A stretch of DNA of 64,000 nt, taken from assembly GCF_030253575.1 (NCBI RefSeq), contig NC_080568.1, positions 5,431,501 through 5,495,500 of the forward strand, written 5' to 3'. The stretch's first letter is position 1, and each line of letters begins with the position of its first letter. The stretch is from Rhododendron vialii (taxonomy: Eukaryota > Streptophyta > Magnoliopsida > Ericales > Ericaceae). Shown here piece after piece: positions 24,010 to 35,148 of the stretch. Made by a program: the position numbers and the translations under genes. A model generated the notes under the pieces. It was not told where the DNA came from, searched no databases, and was given only the letters and a program-made list of their open reading frames with translations.

Positions 24010-26750
24010 AGCCAATCTAAGATGGGAAAATTTTTCATAAGTTCATTATACCACTTTTCAAATCCCATAAAATTTTTCATAAGTCCATTATACCACTTTT
24101 CAAACCCCATAAGTCCACTTCTAAATTCTATAACCCCCTAGGTCCACGTACTAATCTATTAGTAAGGATATAATAACCCTGATTGGTCTAATATACCCTT
24201 GTTTTTAAAAAACTTTTTGTCCCGTTTTTTCATCCAGTTCAAAAACATACTATTCAAAATTCTCCCTATCCCGAAAAAAACTCCAGATTAACTACAAAAC
24301 CCCTCACCCCCCCCCCCCCCCCCCCCCGTTTCAGAAGGAACGATACTGGACGATTCCTGAAAAATTCTCGCAGCCCTAGACGGTTTGTGAAGAGCACTGG
24401 ATTGCCGTCGGCCTTTTGTGTTCACCAACGGTCTCGCTTCTCTGTTCGTCGCCATTCGTCGCCCTAGTTTCAGTCCGACCTTCTTCGTAGTTCGTCACCG
24501 TTCGTCTCTATTCGTGGCCCGTTCTTCACCCGTTTTATTCTGGTGCCAGTGGTCGTTCTTCGCCCGTTCATCGGACCTTAACGTTATATATTCTCCTTTT
24601 CCAATTTCGTTCGATTCATCTCCATCATTCTGCATCCTCGTCGCCGTCGAAACCCTTCGGATCATCCCCATTGCCGTCAATCTCTTCCGTTTGCTTTGAT
24701 CCAGTCGGTATGTTTCTTAGAAAACTAAAAGTGAACTATGGGTATATATTATATATATTTGCTAGGTTGGTGTTTGGTAAAGTTAGGGTTTTGATTGTGT
24801 AACAAACATGAGCATGTGCTTATATCAATATTTGATTTGGTATGGTATGGTTGAATTAAGTTAGGGATTCAATGTGCTTATATCAATGTTGGTTATGTAC
24901 GAATTTTGTTAAAGACTGCGAATGTAAACTGGTATACATGCTATTATAACTGCTAGTTTTTGGGCAAGGAGAATGGAGAATATGGAAAATTGGGAGATTA
25001 GTTATGTTCTATATTTTCCTTGACCATGGCTTTGCACTAGTAGTTAGGGCTTCTGAAAGCAATTTTTTGATGTATAGTAAACCAACAAGGATTTGGTGAT
25101 TCATGGTTGGGCAAAGTAGTACTAGTTGTATTTGGTGATTCATGTAATCCTGTATCGTGGCTAATCTATTCGTTTCGATTTCTTCCGAGTAGCCCATTAT
25201 AATGGTTACATAAGTGTGCAATTTTTTGGTTATATACAAAATTGATAGTATATATGGTTATATCAATGTTGGTTATTTACGAATTTTGTTAAAGACTGCG
25301 AATGTAAACTGTATGTGAATAGATGATATATAACCAATTTTTTGGTTATATACAAAATTGATAGTATATATGGTTATATCAATGTTAACTTCTTATTTTT
25401 ATTTTTGTTATATCATAAATTAGATTTCTTTTGGTTCAGAGTTTGTTGACCTCTTTGATTCCTTGTTCAAACAAGTTATGTACCTTCTGTTTGAGGGTTT
25501 TTGTACAGAGCATCCTGGGGAAATTTTATGAATGGTTTATGTGTATCTTTATGTTTATGTTTGAGCAGTCCAGTTTATATGGTTATATAATTGGTTTGGC
25601 TAAGTTAATGATTAATGGTGATACACTACGGAATAAAGGTGGCTTTGCTGGACTGAATTTTGGTTATATAACTGGTTTGGCTAAGTTTTTCTCTTCGTAT
25701 ATATGGTTATATGAATAATTTGGCTAGATTAAGTTAGGGTTTCGATTGCGAGTATAGATGGTTATATCAAACTTTGATCAGTTACGTATTGGTTTAGTTA
25801 AGATAGGGTTTTGATTGCGAGTATATGTGGTTATATCAATCTTTGATCCGGTATGGTATGGTTGAATTAAGTTAGAGATTCGATTGATAGTATATATGGT
25901 TATATCAATGTTGGTAATATACTAATTTTGTTAAAGGCTATTATTTGTGCAGTTGTTCAAGGGGTGAAGAGTATTAAGTTACCTATGAAGTCGACTGTTA
26001 AGAAGGCGACGACGGCGAAGGGAAAGAAGTTACGAGATCTCCTCTTTTTATTTTTTTAGAGTTAAAAAGGACAAAATCTCATGTATAACGTTTTTTTTTG
26101 TGCATTATTGTTACTAGAAGCAAGTCATTGAGGTCGCTGCGCGGACCAATTCAATAAAGTGAAAATATAATGGAAAGAAGTTACGAGATCTCCTCTTTTT
26201 CTTTTTTTAGAGTTAGAAAGGACAAAATCTCATGTATAACATTATAAGGTTATATGTTTATTTTTTGTCACATGTATTACGTTTTTTTTTGTGTATTATT
26301 GTTACTAGAAGCAAGTCATTGAGGCCGCTGCACGAACCAATTCAATAAAGTAAAAATATAATGTTACATGAGCGTTTTTGTGCAGCAAAACTCAAAAAAA
26401 ATTCAACAAAGCAGTTGAGATCAAGACGTAACTCTACAAAACAGAATATACAATGTTATATAACGTTATATAAACACAATAACGTTAGATACGAAACTGA
26501 TTCAACGTAACCGTTATTTCCCGAGAATTTTGCGTGATTGCAAAAGTATAAGGAATAATGGGCTAAACGGATAGGATTTGAATGGAAGGGTAAATCTGTC
26601 AGGCACTATTTCTTTTTTTAAATGTACTGGACTTTATGCCTTACTAAATACATATTAGTGGATTTAGTGGGTTAGAAACTTGATCAGTGGACTTAGTGAG
26701 TTAGAAACATGCAATAGTGGACCCTAGACCAATTTTTTAATCTGGGATTC
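24010..26750. mobile_element. Composite non-autonomous DNA-transposon-like region
   Basis: About 2.7 kb of internally repetitive sequence. The two ends share inverted 'agtccac...tattagtaagg'-like text (about 24110-24170 and 26630-26720), suggesting long, degraded inverted repeats. Within it, a unit containing 'aaagactgcgaatgtaaact' occurs near 24868-24935 and 25254-25311, and 'tatggttatatcaatgtt' occurs several times. A C20+ homopolymer lies at 24307-24327. A short lysine-rich frame near 25960-26030 may be a captured or relict exon. No transposase was recognised. Confidence 0.5.
26021..26370 (+). repeat. Tandem duplication, about 150-190 bp unit
   Basis: The unit beginning ggaaagaagttacgagatct at 26021 recurs at 26172. 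The second copy carries about 45 extra bases. Both copies include 'gaagcaagtcattgagg'. Confidence 0.85.
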
Positions 26751-26766
26751 TGAGTCTACCACAACT

Positions 26767-26768
<2 letters not shown>

Positions 26769-26808
<40 letters not shown>
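26769..26808 (+). repeat. (GA)n microsatellite
   Basis: About 20 uninterrupted GA units directly beside the right edge of the composite repeat region. Confidence 0.95.
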
Positions 26809-26809
<1 letters not shown>

Positions 26810-26810
<1 letters not shown>

Positions 26811-28089
26811 CCAAGGAAAGGGATAGATGAGGCGAGAGGGACAAAATCCAATAATTATTAATGCATGTTAATGGTTCAGCATATCCGTGAATTTTAGAAC
26901 GCCACAAGGAGTGATGTGGACGAGCATGTTTGCGTACGTGTTATCTTTCTGAAATAAGGGCAAATTATTTCAAATCAAGTCAGATTCACAAAAGAAGAAA
27001 ATGCCAATCACATCCCCATCGCTTTCTTGGAATTGGAAGGGTAGTATATTTTGTTGTAACAATAAAGTAGCACATTACACCGACGTTTTTTTAATCTATT
27101 TTTCCGTTGTCATAAACTTTTAATTAGTCCACAAAACTAATTCTTTTGCAATCCAATTAAATATAGAAATAGCTATGGATCGAGGTTGTGTTTAGATCAT
27201 GAATTTTTTTAAAAGTTTTTTTTTGGTAACTGGATTTTTTTAAAAAGTTCATAGAGGGAACGGAGAATGATTTGAATTAAAGAAGAATCGGTCCTCCAAT
27301 AATTCGTCAACCGGGATGCGTGTATAGGCCCAGACACTCTAAATTATTAGAAAAAAAAAAAAAAAACTATAGATACATGCAGATACTCTTTGACAAGATC
27401 TTTATGTCCATGTATCTCTAAATAAACCTGTAATTCAAACACACCCACAATATCATCTCTTAATTCTATCATTTTCTTGTTGGTTCGATCGTAAAAGTTA
27501 CGATTATGTTCCAAATATATTCCCACCTTATTTTTCCGATATTCTTAGCTATATTATATAAAACTACCAATTAACATGTCTAGCTCAATCTATTCCCGAG
27601 TTCGGTTAGTAAAGGACTTTGCCATGGTTTTAATTAAGTCTGCGCTTATGGATCATGGAATTAGTCCCTCAAATTAGACCGGAAACATAGTTATTAAAAA
27701 AAATTACTATCTCCCCGAGACAAAAAAATTTATATATATATAGCAATATGAAAAACAGCACACAGGGTTCTTATGAGCTACTACTAGAAAAGTGTTTGAA
27801 TTGTTATGAAATTACTGTGAACTGAATTATTTTGTGTGGTTGGGAACTTGGGAAATTGGACTGATCATCATGCACATGCAGTAGCTAGGCCTATCCATGT
27901 ACGTACATAACTAGCAATCTGTGGGCGCAATAGCCAGAGGTTTCCTTTCACCCTGGTAATTCATACAGTTTGGAATCTTTGGATTATTCGTTTCGATTAT
28001 TTTCTCTGTTTCTCCCTACAGAAAACATCAAAAACCCTGAAACCCATCTCCATATCCTTGTAGGTCAACATGTCAGTTTTGTTAACTCC

Positions 28090-28123
<34 letters not shown>

Positions 28124-28305
28124 CGCACAAAGTTACCGAAAATCTACGTCATCCCTGTCTTATATCGGAAGCCTACATGCATGGCCGATCTTCAATATAT
28201 AGTCCATCATGTGTACGAGTAGTAACTTGTCTTAAGGATTTTAGGCCATGCAAATGACGTTATCAGGCTTTAACAAATTACTGGAATAGTGTTTTAATTT
28301 ATATA
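26810..28305. other. Intergenic, no gene seen
   Basis: AT-rich. Contains a (CT)n tract at 28089-28122. Short open frames here carry no recognisable domain. Confidence 0.5.
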
Positions 28306-28512
28306 TATAGTGGCGGATCCAGAAACTTTCACTAATGGGGCACAAATTAGTGAACTTAAGAATTAGATCTAATAGATAGATCCATAGGAAGGGAACGCGG
28401 AGTAATTTAGTGAAAAGCTATCACCTCTTTATCGGGTATAATTGAAATGTCCAAGAATATAATTGTAATTCCACAACATCGAGTGGGGACCCGTGCCCCC
28501 ACGGGACCCCAC
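28306..28512. mobile_element. Possible short DNA-transposon relic
   Basis: Begins 'agtggcggatccagaaactt' and ends 'ataggtccgggccctgg', phrases that recur as ends of dispersed plant repeats. Inverted similarity of the two ends is weak and no target duplication was found. Confidence 0.35.
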
Positions 28513-28694
28513 ATAGGTCCGGGCCCTGGTTTTAATTATATGAACATCGTAGATCATTGGATTAGATTCCGTGTTGGAATTCGTAGTCCTTACACCCTCC
28601 AAAACCAGAAGCCATTCTTATGTAAACAATCGTCTTCGTCCCTATACATATTACATATACATGTATATCAGTTCGGATCAGGTCAAGGATCCCT

Positions 28695-29000
28695 GACTTG
28701 ACTCCGGTCCACACCTTCTCTTTTCTGATCGAATTTTGATGATCCGAGCCACTCAATATGATCAAAACGTGATTTTAAAGGTACCCGCGAGAAATTGACA
28801 AAAAAAATGATCAAGAAAGGCTTCATCCGAACAGTTTTTATTGAACGGTTCAATAAAAAACTGCTCAAATCAAGCTCTTTCAGGTGTTTTTTTTTTCCCG
28901 ATTTCTCTTATGTACTCTTAAAATCACGTTCTGAACACATTGAGTAGCTCGAATCATCGAAATTCGATCGGAAAAGAGGAGGTGCGGACGGTCCTGACCG
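28695..29000. mobile_element. Foldback MITE, nearly full-length inverted repeat
   Basis: About 100-bp arms: 28701-28800 pairs with 28895-29000, for example 'aacgtgattttaa' and 'tgatcgaatttt' against their complements. The centre is also inverted (gaacagtttttattgaac / gttcaataaaaaactg). Transcribed, it would fold into one hairpin of about 300 nt. Target duplication not clear. Confidence 0.75.
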
Positions 29001-29853
29001 TAAGAGGTGTGGACTTGATCGATACTCTGTGCGTGTATATGTCATAAAAATAAGAAAATGTTTGCTAAATAAAGAGGGGTAGAAAGGAGAGACAAGTGAA
29101 TTATTAACAACTTTGGTTATTCTCCTGGTGAGTACAAAAATAAACTATAGCCCGTGAACGTTGCATGTGACCATAAAAGAGCTGTTATAATCACTTCCAT
29201 TGGGTCCTTGACGTATTGTGTCGACCCACTCACGTGTGTCTTTTTGGCTCTTTACTCATGCAATATACTACAAAGAAAATTTTAGGTAAAACTCAATGTG
29301 TAGGAACCAAAGAAGAAAAGCCAGCGAAAAGAGGTCGATAGGAAAACGGCATGGCATGTTAAAAATGCTACGGGCGCACGTCCGTGGACAGATATGATAA
29401 CATGTGTGTGTAGTATCGTCTCGTGTGGGGGCCCCCCATATTTACCATACAATAAACATATCTGTATCTGGATTTGTCACAGACTTCTGTGCCTGCTATT
29501 GCTCTAGGTGTTTTTAATTAACCTATACGTATTACATACTACCACTTACCATCGCATTTTGGGTCAAATGCAAAATTATTTTGAGATTGGGGAAATTCTG
29601 GTAAACAACTAATTTTGAAGGGATAAAATAAAATTATTAGTCCGAGGTTCGTTCAAGTTGGCCCGGGACACCCTGTATTACCAAAAAAAATAAAAAAAAT
29701 TATTAAGTGCCAAAATACCAAATTTTTCCATAAATTCAAAACAAATTTGGATAAATGAGATTACTCAAAACATTAGGGTGTTTGGGGTGCCTGGCCCTCG
29801 CCTGCACCCTCTCTGTCTACCAGTATAAAAGAAACTACATGTATAAATAAAAA
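29001..29853. other. Intergenic, no gene seen
   Basis: No gene. A SINE-type 3' end (caagttggcccgggacaccc followed by an A-rich tail) lies near 29650-29702. Confidence 0.5.
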
Positions 29854-30178
29854 GGGACGCTGCTATTTGCAGCCCTCTATTTACTCCCATAGCCCGTTAA
29901 AAATTTCCAATTATACTCGACAGTTAGTTACCGAAATTGAGATATATTTTCAGCATCCAATTACCGAAATATAATATTTTTTTCAACAGATGTTTACCGA
30001 AAATGCATGTTCGGCAGTTGTTTACCGAAAGTTGAACATATTTTCGACATGTAGTTACCGAAATATAATCTTGTTTTCAACAGCAATTTACCGAAATGTT
30101 ATTTATGATTTTTAACAACCATTTACCGAAATGTAGTGGGCTATGGGAGAAAATAAAGGGCTGCGAATAGTGGCACCC
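29854..30178. mobile_element. hAT-like MITE with ACCGAA interior repeats
   Basis: 325 bp. Ends: gggacgctgctatttgcagc against gggtgccactattcgcagcc, inverted, continuing into 'ctcccatagccc'. Flanked by ataaaaa on both sides (29847-29853 and 30179-30185). The interior repeats the word 'ttaccgaaa' about eight times at roughly 30-50-bp spacing, an unusual cargo. Confidence 0.75.
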
Positions 30179-30185
30179 ATAAAAA

Positions 30186-30857
30186 GAAGTTCAAATTTTT
30201 GTTATTTTTCCTTTTCCTCAAAATAAGAAAAAGAAATCAAATTTTACAGGGGTGATAATTTGTCAAAACAAAGGGGAAAAGAAAAGAACAATTAAAATGT
30301 TTCCCACACATAAATTTCAGTGTCCTTTGCAAGCTAGAAGAGAAAAATGTTTGTTTTATTTATACATACAGTGGTGCGACTGACTAAAAAATAAATAGTA
30401 AAATAAATAGTACAGTAAATGATAGAGGACATTGTTGCATGAGGAACTGGATGAGTGATAGGCAACCAGATACTGTTATGTGGCAGAATGGGACCCTCAA
30501 TGAACCTTGTAAATTCCAACCAAATTTCAGATAATTAGCATGTAAATTGAATCGGATTTCTAGGCGAGGCCTGCATTTTTTATTGCCGTTAGTCTTTAAT
30601 TTGGGTACATGGTTCCTCGACATAACATCACTTGAGTTTCTTGATTTTTGAAGGTTTAGAGGAGCCAATGTTTCCGAGGTAAATTTTCATAGGCCCGCAA
30701 TCACTTTATGCATACATCGTCAAAGGTTAAGTTTGCCTTCGGTCCTTGTGCACTTACAAAAGAGAAGGAAAGTGAAGAATGAACATAAATTCCTAGCAGT
30801 GTAAAACAACCATTTTTCATCGCTTTACAGTCCCCATGAGTTTTGTTGTGCTCTTCC
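30186..30857. other. Upstream region of polygalacturonase 2
   Basis: No gene seen. Probable promoter-distal sequence of the + strand polygalacturonase that starts at 30949. Confidence 0.5.
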
Positions 30858-30865
30858 TATATAAA
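30858..30865 (+). promoter_or_regulatory. TATA box of polygalacturonase 2
   Basis: tatataaa 91 bp upstream of the ATG, followed by a CT-rich leader (30901-30934) typical of plant core promoters. Confidence 0.65.
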
Positions 30866-30902
30866 CATAACCATAAGAACTCCCTTTTGGCCACCAAGAA
30901 TC

Positions 30903-30933
<31 letters not shown>

Positions 30934-30948
30934 CCAACAGCCTAAAAC

Positions 30949-31455
30949 ATGATTGCATTTAGCTTGAGAAGCCTCACATTTATGCTCTTCATAGCCTTCC
31001 TCATTTGGTCATCACAAATAGACACTTGCAATGCTAGAAGAGGGAAGCATTGGAGGCAAAACAGAGGAGTCTCTACGTCTATGTACAAGAAGAAAGCAAA
31101 GAATCACCATCATGGCAATGCCGGTAAATCGAAACATAAAATGCCATCACCGAAAGCACCACCACCACCAAAAGCACCATCTCCTCCATCCCCGCCACCG
31201 AACCCAGATATTCCGCCACCTCCGGCTCCGAAACCAGATATTCCGCCATCCCCACCAAAGAAAGGGTCCAACACCGCGGCTTCCTCAGTCTTTAATGTAC
31301 AAGATTTTGGTGCAAAGGGAGATGGAACAAGTGATGACACGAAGGTACCTTCAAATTTCACATAATGTCACAAGAATTATAAATTTTACGTTTTCCAATG
31401 TTCTGTGTTTTCACTCTGCAACTATAATAATCATAGGCAATGAAGATAAAGTTGT

Positions 31456-31492
<37 letters not shown>

Positions 31493-34400
31493 ATGCAATT
31501 GATTATGCATTTTAGTTGTAACTTTTCCATAATTCATCGAGTTGACAAGTACCGCAATTAAGAAAGGGTTATTGCAGAAATTTACTATACTAATCCCTGT
31601 TTGGGAAAAAAAGTAGGCACCTTAGATTATCGAAAGGGCATTATGGTCAAAATTACCAACTTACACGCAATTTGGCCAGACACCCGATTACCCCCAATAA
31701 CCATAGAGTACAAAAGAGTAATTGTGACATGATTTAGAAATGGACAGAACTTATGTACTGCGTCAAACAGTATTATACCGTCCAACAACGATAAACCAAC
31801 TCCATCTACATGGTAGTTATCGTTTTGCATTTTACACACACGGTCCTAAACCTCTACCTAAATAGAAGAATAGAGGAGAGGTTTGTCGAATTCCGGGAAC
31901 ATCCATAAAACTTGTAGCGACGCCTTTATGAATATGGATCCTGAGAATTCATCTTGTGGGGTATTCACGCATAGAACTAGATCAATGTAGCCGACTACAA
32001 GTAATTGAGACATTAATGTAGCCGACGGCAGGTAATTTGGACATTGTATTGTTGACTTGAGAATACAACAGAAAGAAACTGCCGATGGCTAAACAACAGA
32101 ACGTCCAGATTACTGGACACCAAAACCAGATGAGGCCCATCCAAACACAAATGAATCCCATCAGGGCAGTTTGGTCCAGATTCCAACAATAATTGTATAC
32201 AGTTCTATACAAACTACCAACTGTATCAACACAATGCATTTATAACATTCTTTCCAGCTGGTGAAAAACTTAGTATACATATTACATATACACCGGTCCC
32301 CGGAGTGCCCCGTGCATTTGATTACACAATGCTACTCCCTGATATCGCTCTAAAAACAGACTTATGGGTGTAATGTCGAATGCTATAAAAGACTTAATTG
32401 AAACCCTCTCAAACACCAATTAATTTTAGGAGAGATGGTGGAAAAGTGGTCCGATACATAGTAATACTGATTTCGAAATTTTGTTTCTATGGTGCAAAAC
32501 AGGCATTTCAAGCAGCATGGGCAGCTGCTTGTAAAGTAGAGGCATCTACGATTGTGGTCCCCCCAGAATTCACATTCCTTGTGGGACCCATTTCTTTCTC
32601 TGGTCCTTATTGCCAACCAAATATTGTCTTTCAGGTAAACTCACAACTTTCAGTTCAGAAAGAGGTAAACTCATAACTTACCACTGTAAAAAAGTTTCGG
32701 TCGTATGCAGAAATGTATCTATCATACATTCAAATATCAAGTGAATTCCAGTACTGGTGTTTTGTCTTGATAAAACTCGGACCGTCCCAGGGGGTCGATC
32801 CTACTATGCACTAACGGGAGCCCCTATTAAAGCCGGGCCAACACTATTCAATCAGTAACTCTGGAACTTACATATTTTTTTCCAGGTTGACGGCACAATT
32901 ATCGCTCCAACGAGCTTTAAACCTTGGGGTTCAGGTCTCCTACAATGGCTTGAATTTACTAAACTAAAAGGAATCGCGGTTCAAGGAACAGGGACCATAG
33001 ATGGCAGAGGCTCAATCTGGTGGCAGAATTCCATCTACGATGACCCCTTAGACGGCGAATCAAACCTAATCATCCCATTAAACGACACGGTTCAAGAAAA
33101 ACCCCCAATTCCTGTAATTTTCGGCTTCCCTCTAACTTTTTCTCATTGATTTGTCTATATCTAGTTTCCACCATAATCCAACCCCTCACCATGCTTCCAT
33201 TGTGTCAATTGTGTGGCAGATGAGCAGTTCTCTAATTGGGAAAATGCCAAGCATAAAGCCAACAGTAAGGACCACTTCAAAATTCTCTCTGCATTTTTTT
33301 CAGCTTCCAAAAATGCAACCCTAGTAACAGGATAGCTGTAATTTGACTACACAGGCATTGAGATTCTACGGGAGCTTCAATGTGTCTGTCACGGGTGTAA
33401 CAATTCAAAACAGTCCCCAGTGCCACCTCAAGTTTGACAACTGCATAGGAGTTTCCGTAGCCAATATAAACATCTCATCTCCCGGTGACAGCCCAAACAC
33501 CGATGGCATCCACTTACAGAACTCCAGAGACGTGCTAATCCGCAGTTCTAATCTTGGTTGCGGTAATTTACCTCTAAATTGGTACTATAAGATTACATTC
33601 TCAATTTCATTGAACCCCTTTTTTTCATACATCAGGAGGCTATCTATCCATAGCATTGAGGAGGGAATCTTGGCTATGGCCGAATTCGAACCGTTGGCCT
33701 CACCAAAATTCTGGCTAACTAAGCTAGCCATATTTAGTCTTTTCATTAAACTCTGTTACTCCTCTTAAAAAGACCTCTGGAGTCCAAAATCAAGGTTATC
33801 TGATATGAACTAGTGTCCAATAAATGTCACTGCTAGCTTAACGGACACGAGCCCTAGGTAAACTGAGATAAGACATCTGGGATAAATTCGTCCAAATCAT
33901 GCCCCAAACTTATCCTTTTAAAAGCCACCATATATACAAAACACATAACTGAATTTTCAACCACTAATATTGAGACACATGGCACCAAGTCATCTGTCAT
34001 ATAATCCTTGTCCAGTATAAGCTTACTGTGGCTGGCCGGACACGCGTCATGCCTTGAGGGAGATTAGGTTTGAACCCACATGCCCCACAGACAGGATTCA
34101 CAGGAAGACATTTCTCTTTTTGTCACATTCATTAAATTTTTCTTTTGTCTTCACTACAAATAAGAACATGCTTTCTTCCCTTTTCTCCTTGTATTCTTCT
34201 GCTAACAACTTGCAACAAAACCAGTTTATAACAGTCATAGACAATGAAGAAAAAATGTCAATGCATCAAGTAAATGGTATGCTAGGATCTCAAGTTTTAA
34301 TGCTTTTGTGCAGGAGATGACTGTGTTTCTATACAAACTGGATGCACAAATGTGTACATACACAATGTGAACTGTGGACCTGGACATGGAATCAGCATTG

Positions 34401-35148
34401 GTGGGCTAGGAAAGGATGCGAGTAGGGCATGTGTCTCGAACATTACGGTTCGTGATATCAATATGCATAACACAATGAATGGTGTCAGGATAAAGACGTG
34501 GCAGGTAAAGATTCCATCTGGAACTCATCTGATTGAATACGAATTTGAGATGACAGATAAGATTTCATAGTACCAAAAAAGTCTCAAATCCAAGCAAGCT
34601 ATCTTCCACCAATGGAAATCGCTAAAAAGACTCAAGTAAAATGAAGTTTTCAAACGATATGGAGTTTGTACTATATAATAGAAGTTCGCCTAAAAAAGCC
34701 ATTTTTTTACTAACTCAACTTGACATTCTTACCTAGTTCTAATGTACTTTTGCAGGGTGGGTCAGGGTCTGTGCAAGGTGTACTTTTCTCAAACATTCAA
34801 GTTTCTGAAGTCCAACTCCCCATTGTGATTGACCAATACTATTGTGATAAAAGCACATGCAAGAACCAATCATCCGCTGTTGCTCTATCAGGAATCTCAT
34901 ACGAAAAGATAAGAGGAACTTACACGGTGAAACCTGTACACCTTGCCTGCAGTGACAACCTGCCATGTGTCGATGTCACGCTAGCTGACATAGAGCTGAA
35001 ACCACAACTAGAAAAGTACCATATGTATGATCCCTTCTGTTGGCAGACTTTTGGAGAGTTGAACACTCCCACTACACCTCCAATAGATTGTTTACAAGTT
35101 GGCAAGCCATCAAGCAACCGGATTCAAACTGATCATGATTCATGTTGA
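30949..35148 (+). CDS. Polygalacturonase (GH28) with proline-rich N-terminus, seven exons
   Basis: Secreted pectin hydrolase. Exons read as 30949-31344, 32503-32634, 32886-33113, 33220-33264, 33355-33562, 34314-34504 and 34756-35148; all GT-AG and in phase, 530 residues. Order: signal peptide about 1-28; basic, His/Lys-rich stretch 30-64; Pro-rich extensin-like segment 66-104 (repeats such as PNPDIPPPPAP); GH28 domain with NTDG 315-318, GDDC 337-340, GHG 360-362 and RIK 395-397, all catalytic residues present. The basic and proline-rich linker probably anchors the enzyme in the wall. The architecture matches the Arabidopsis At1g48100 (PGX3) type, from memory. Exon 6 (191 bp) equals the sum of exons 6 and 7 of the paralogue at 3263, and exon 7 equals its exons 8 and 9, so the two genes differ by two introns. 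Confidence 0.93.
31462..31489 (+). repeat. (GA)n microsatellite in intron 1
   Basis: About 14 GA units in the first intron of polygalacturonase 2. Confidence 0.9.
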
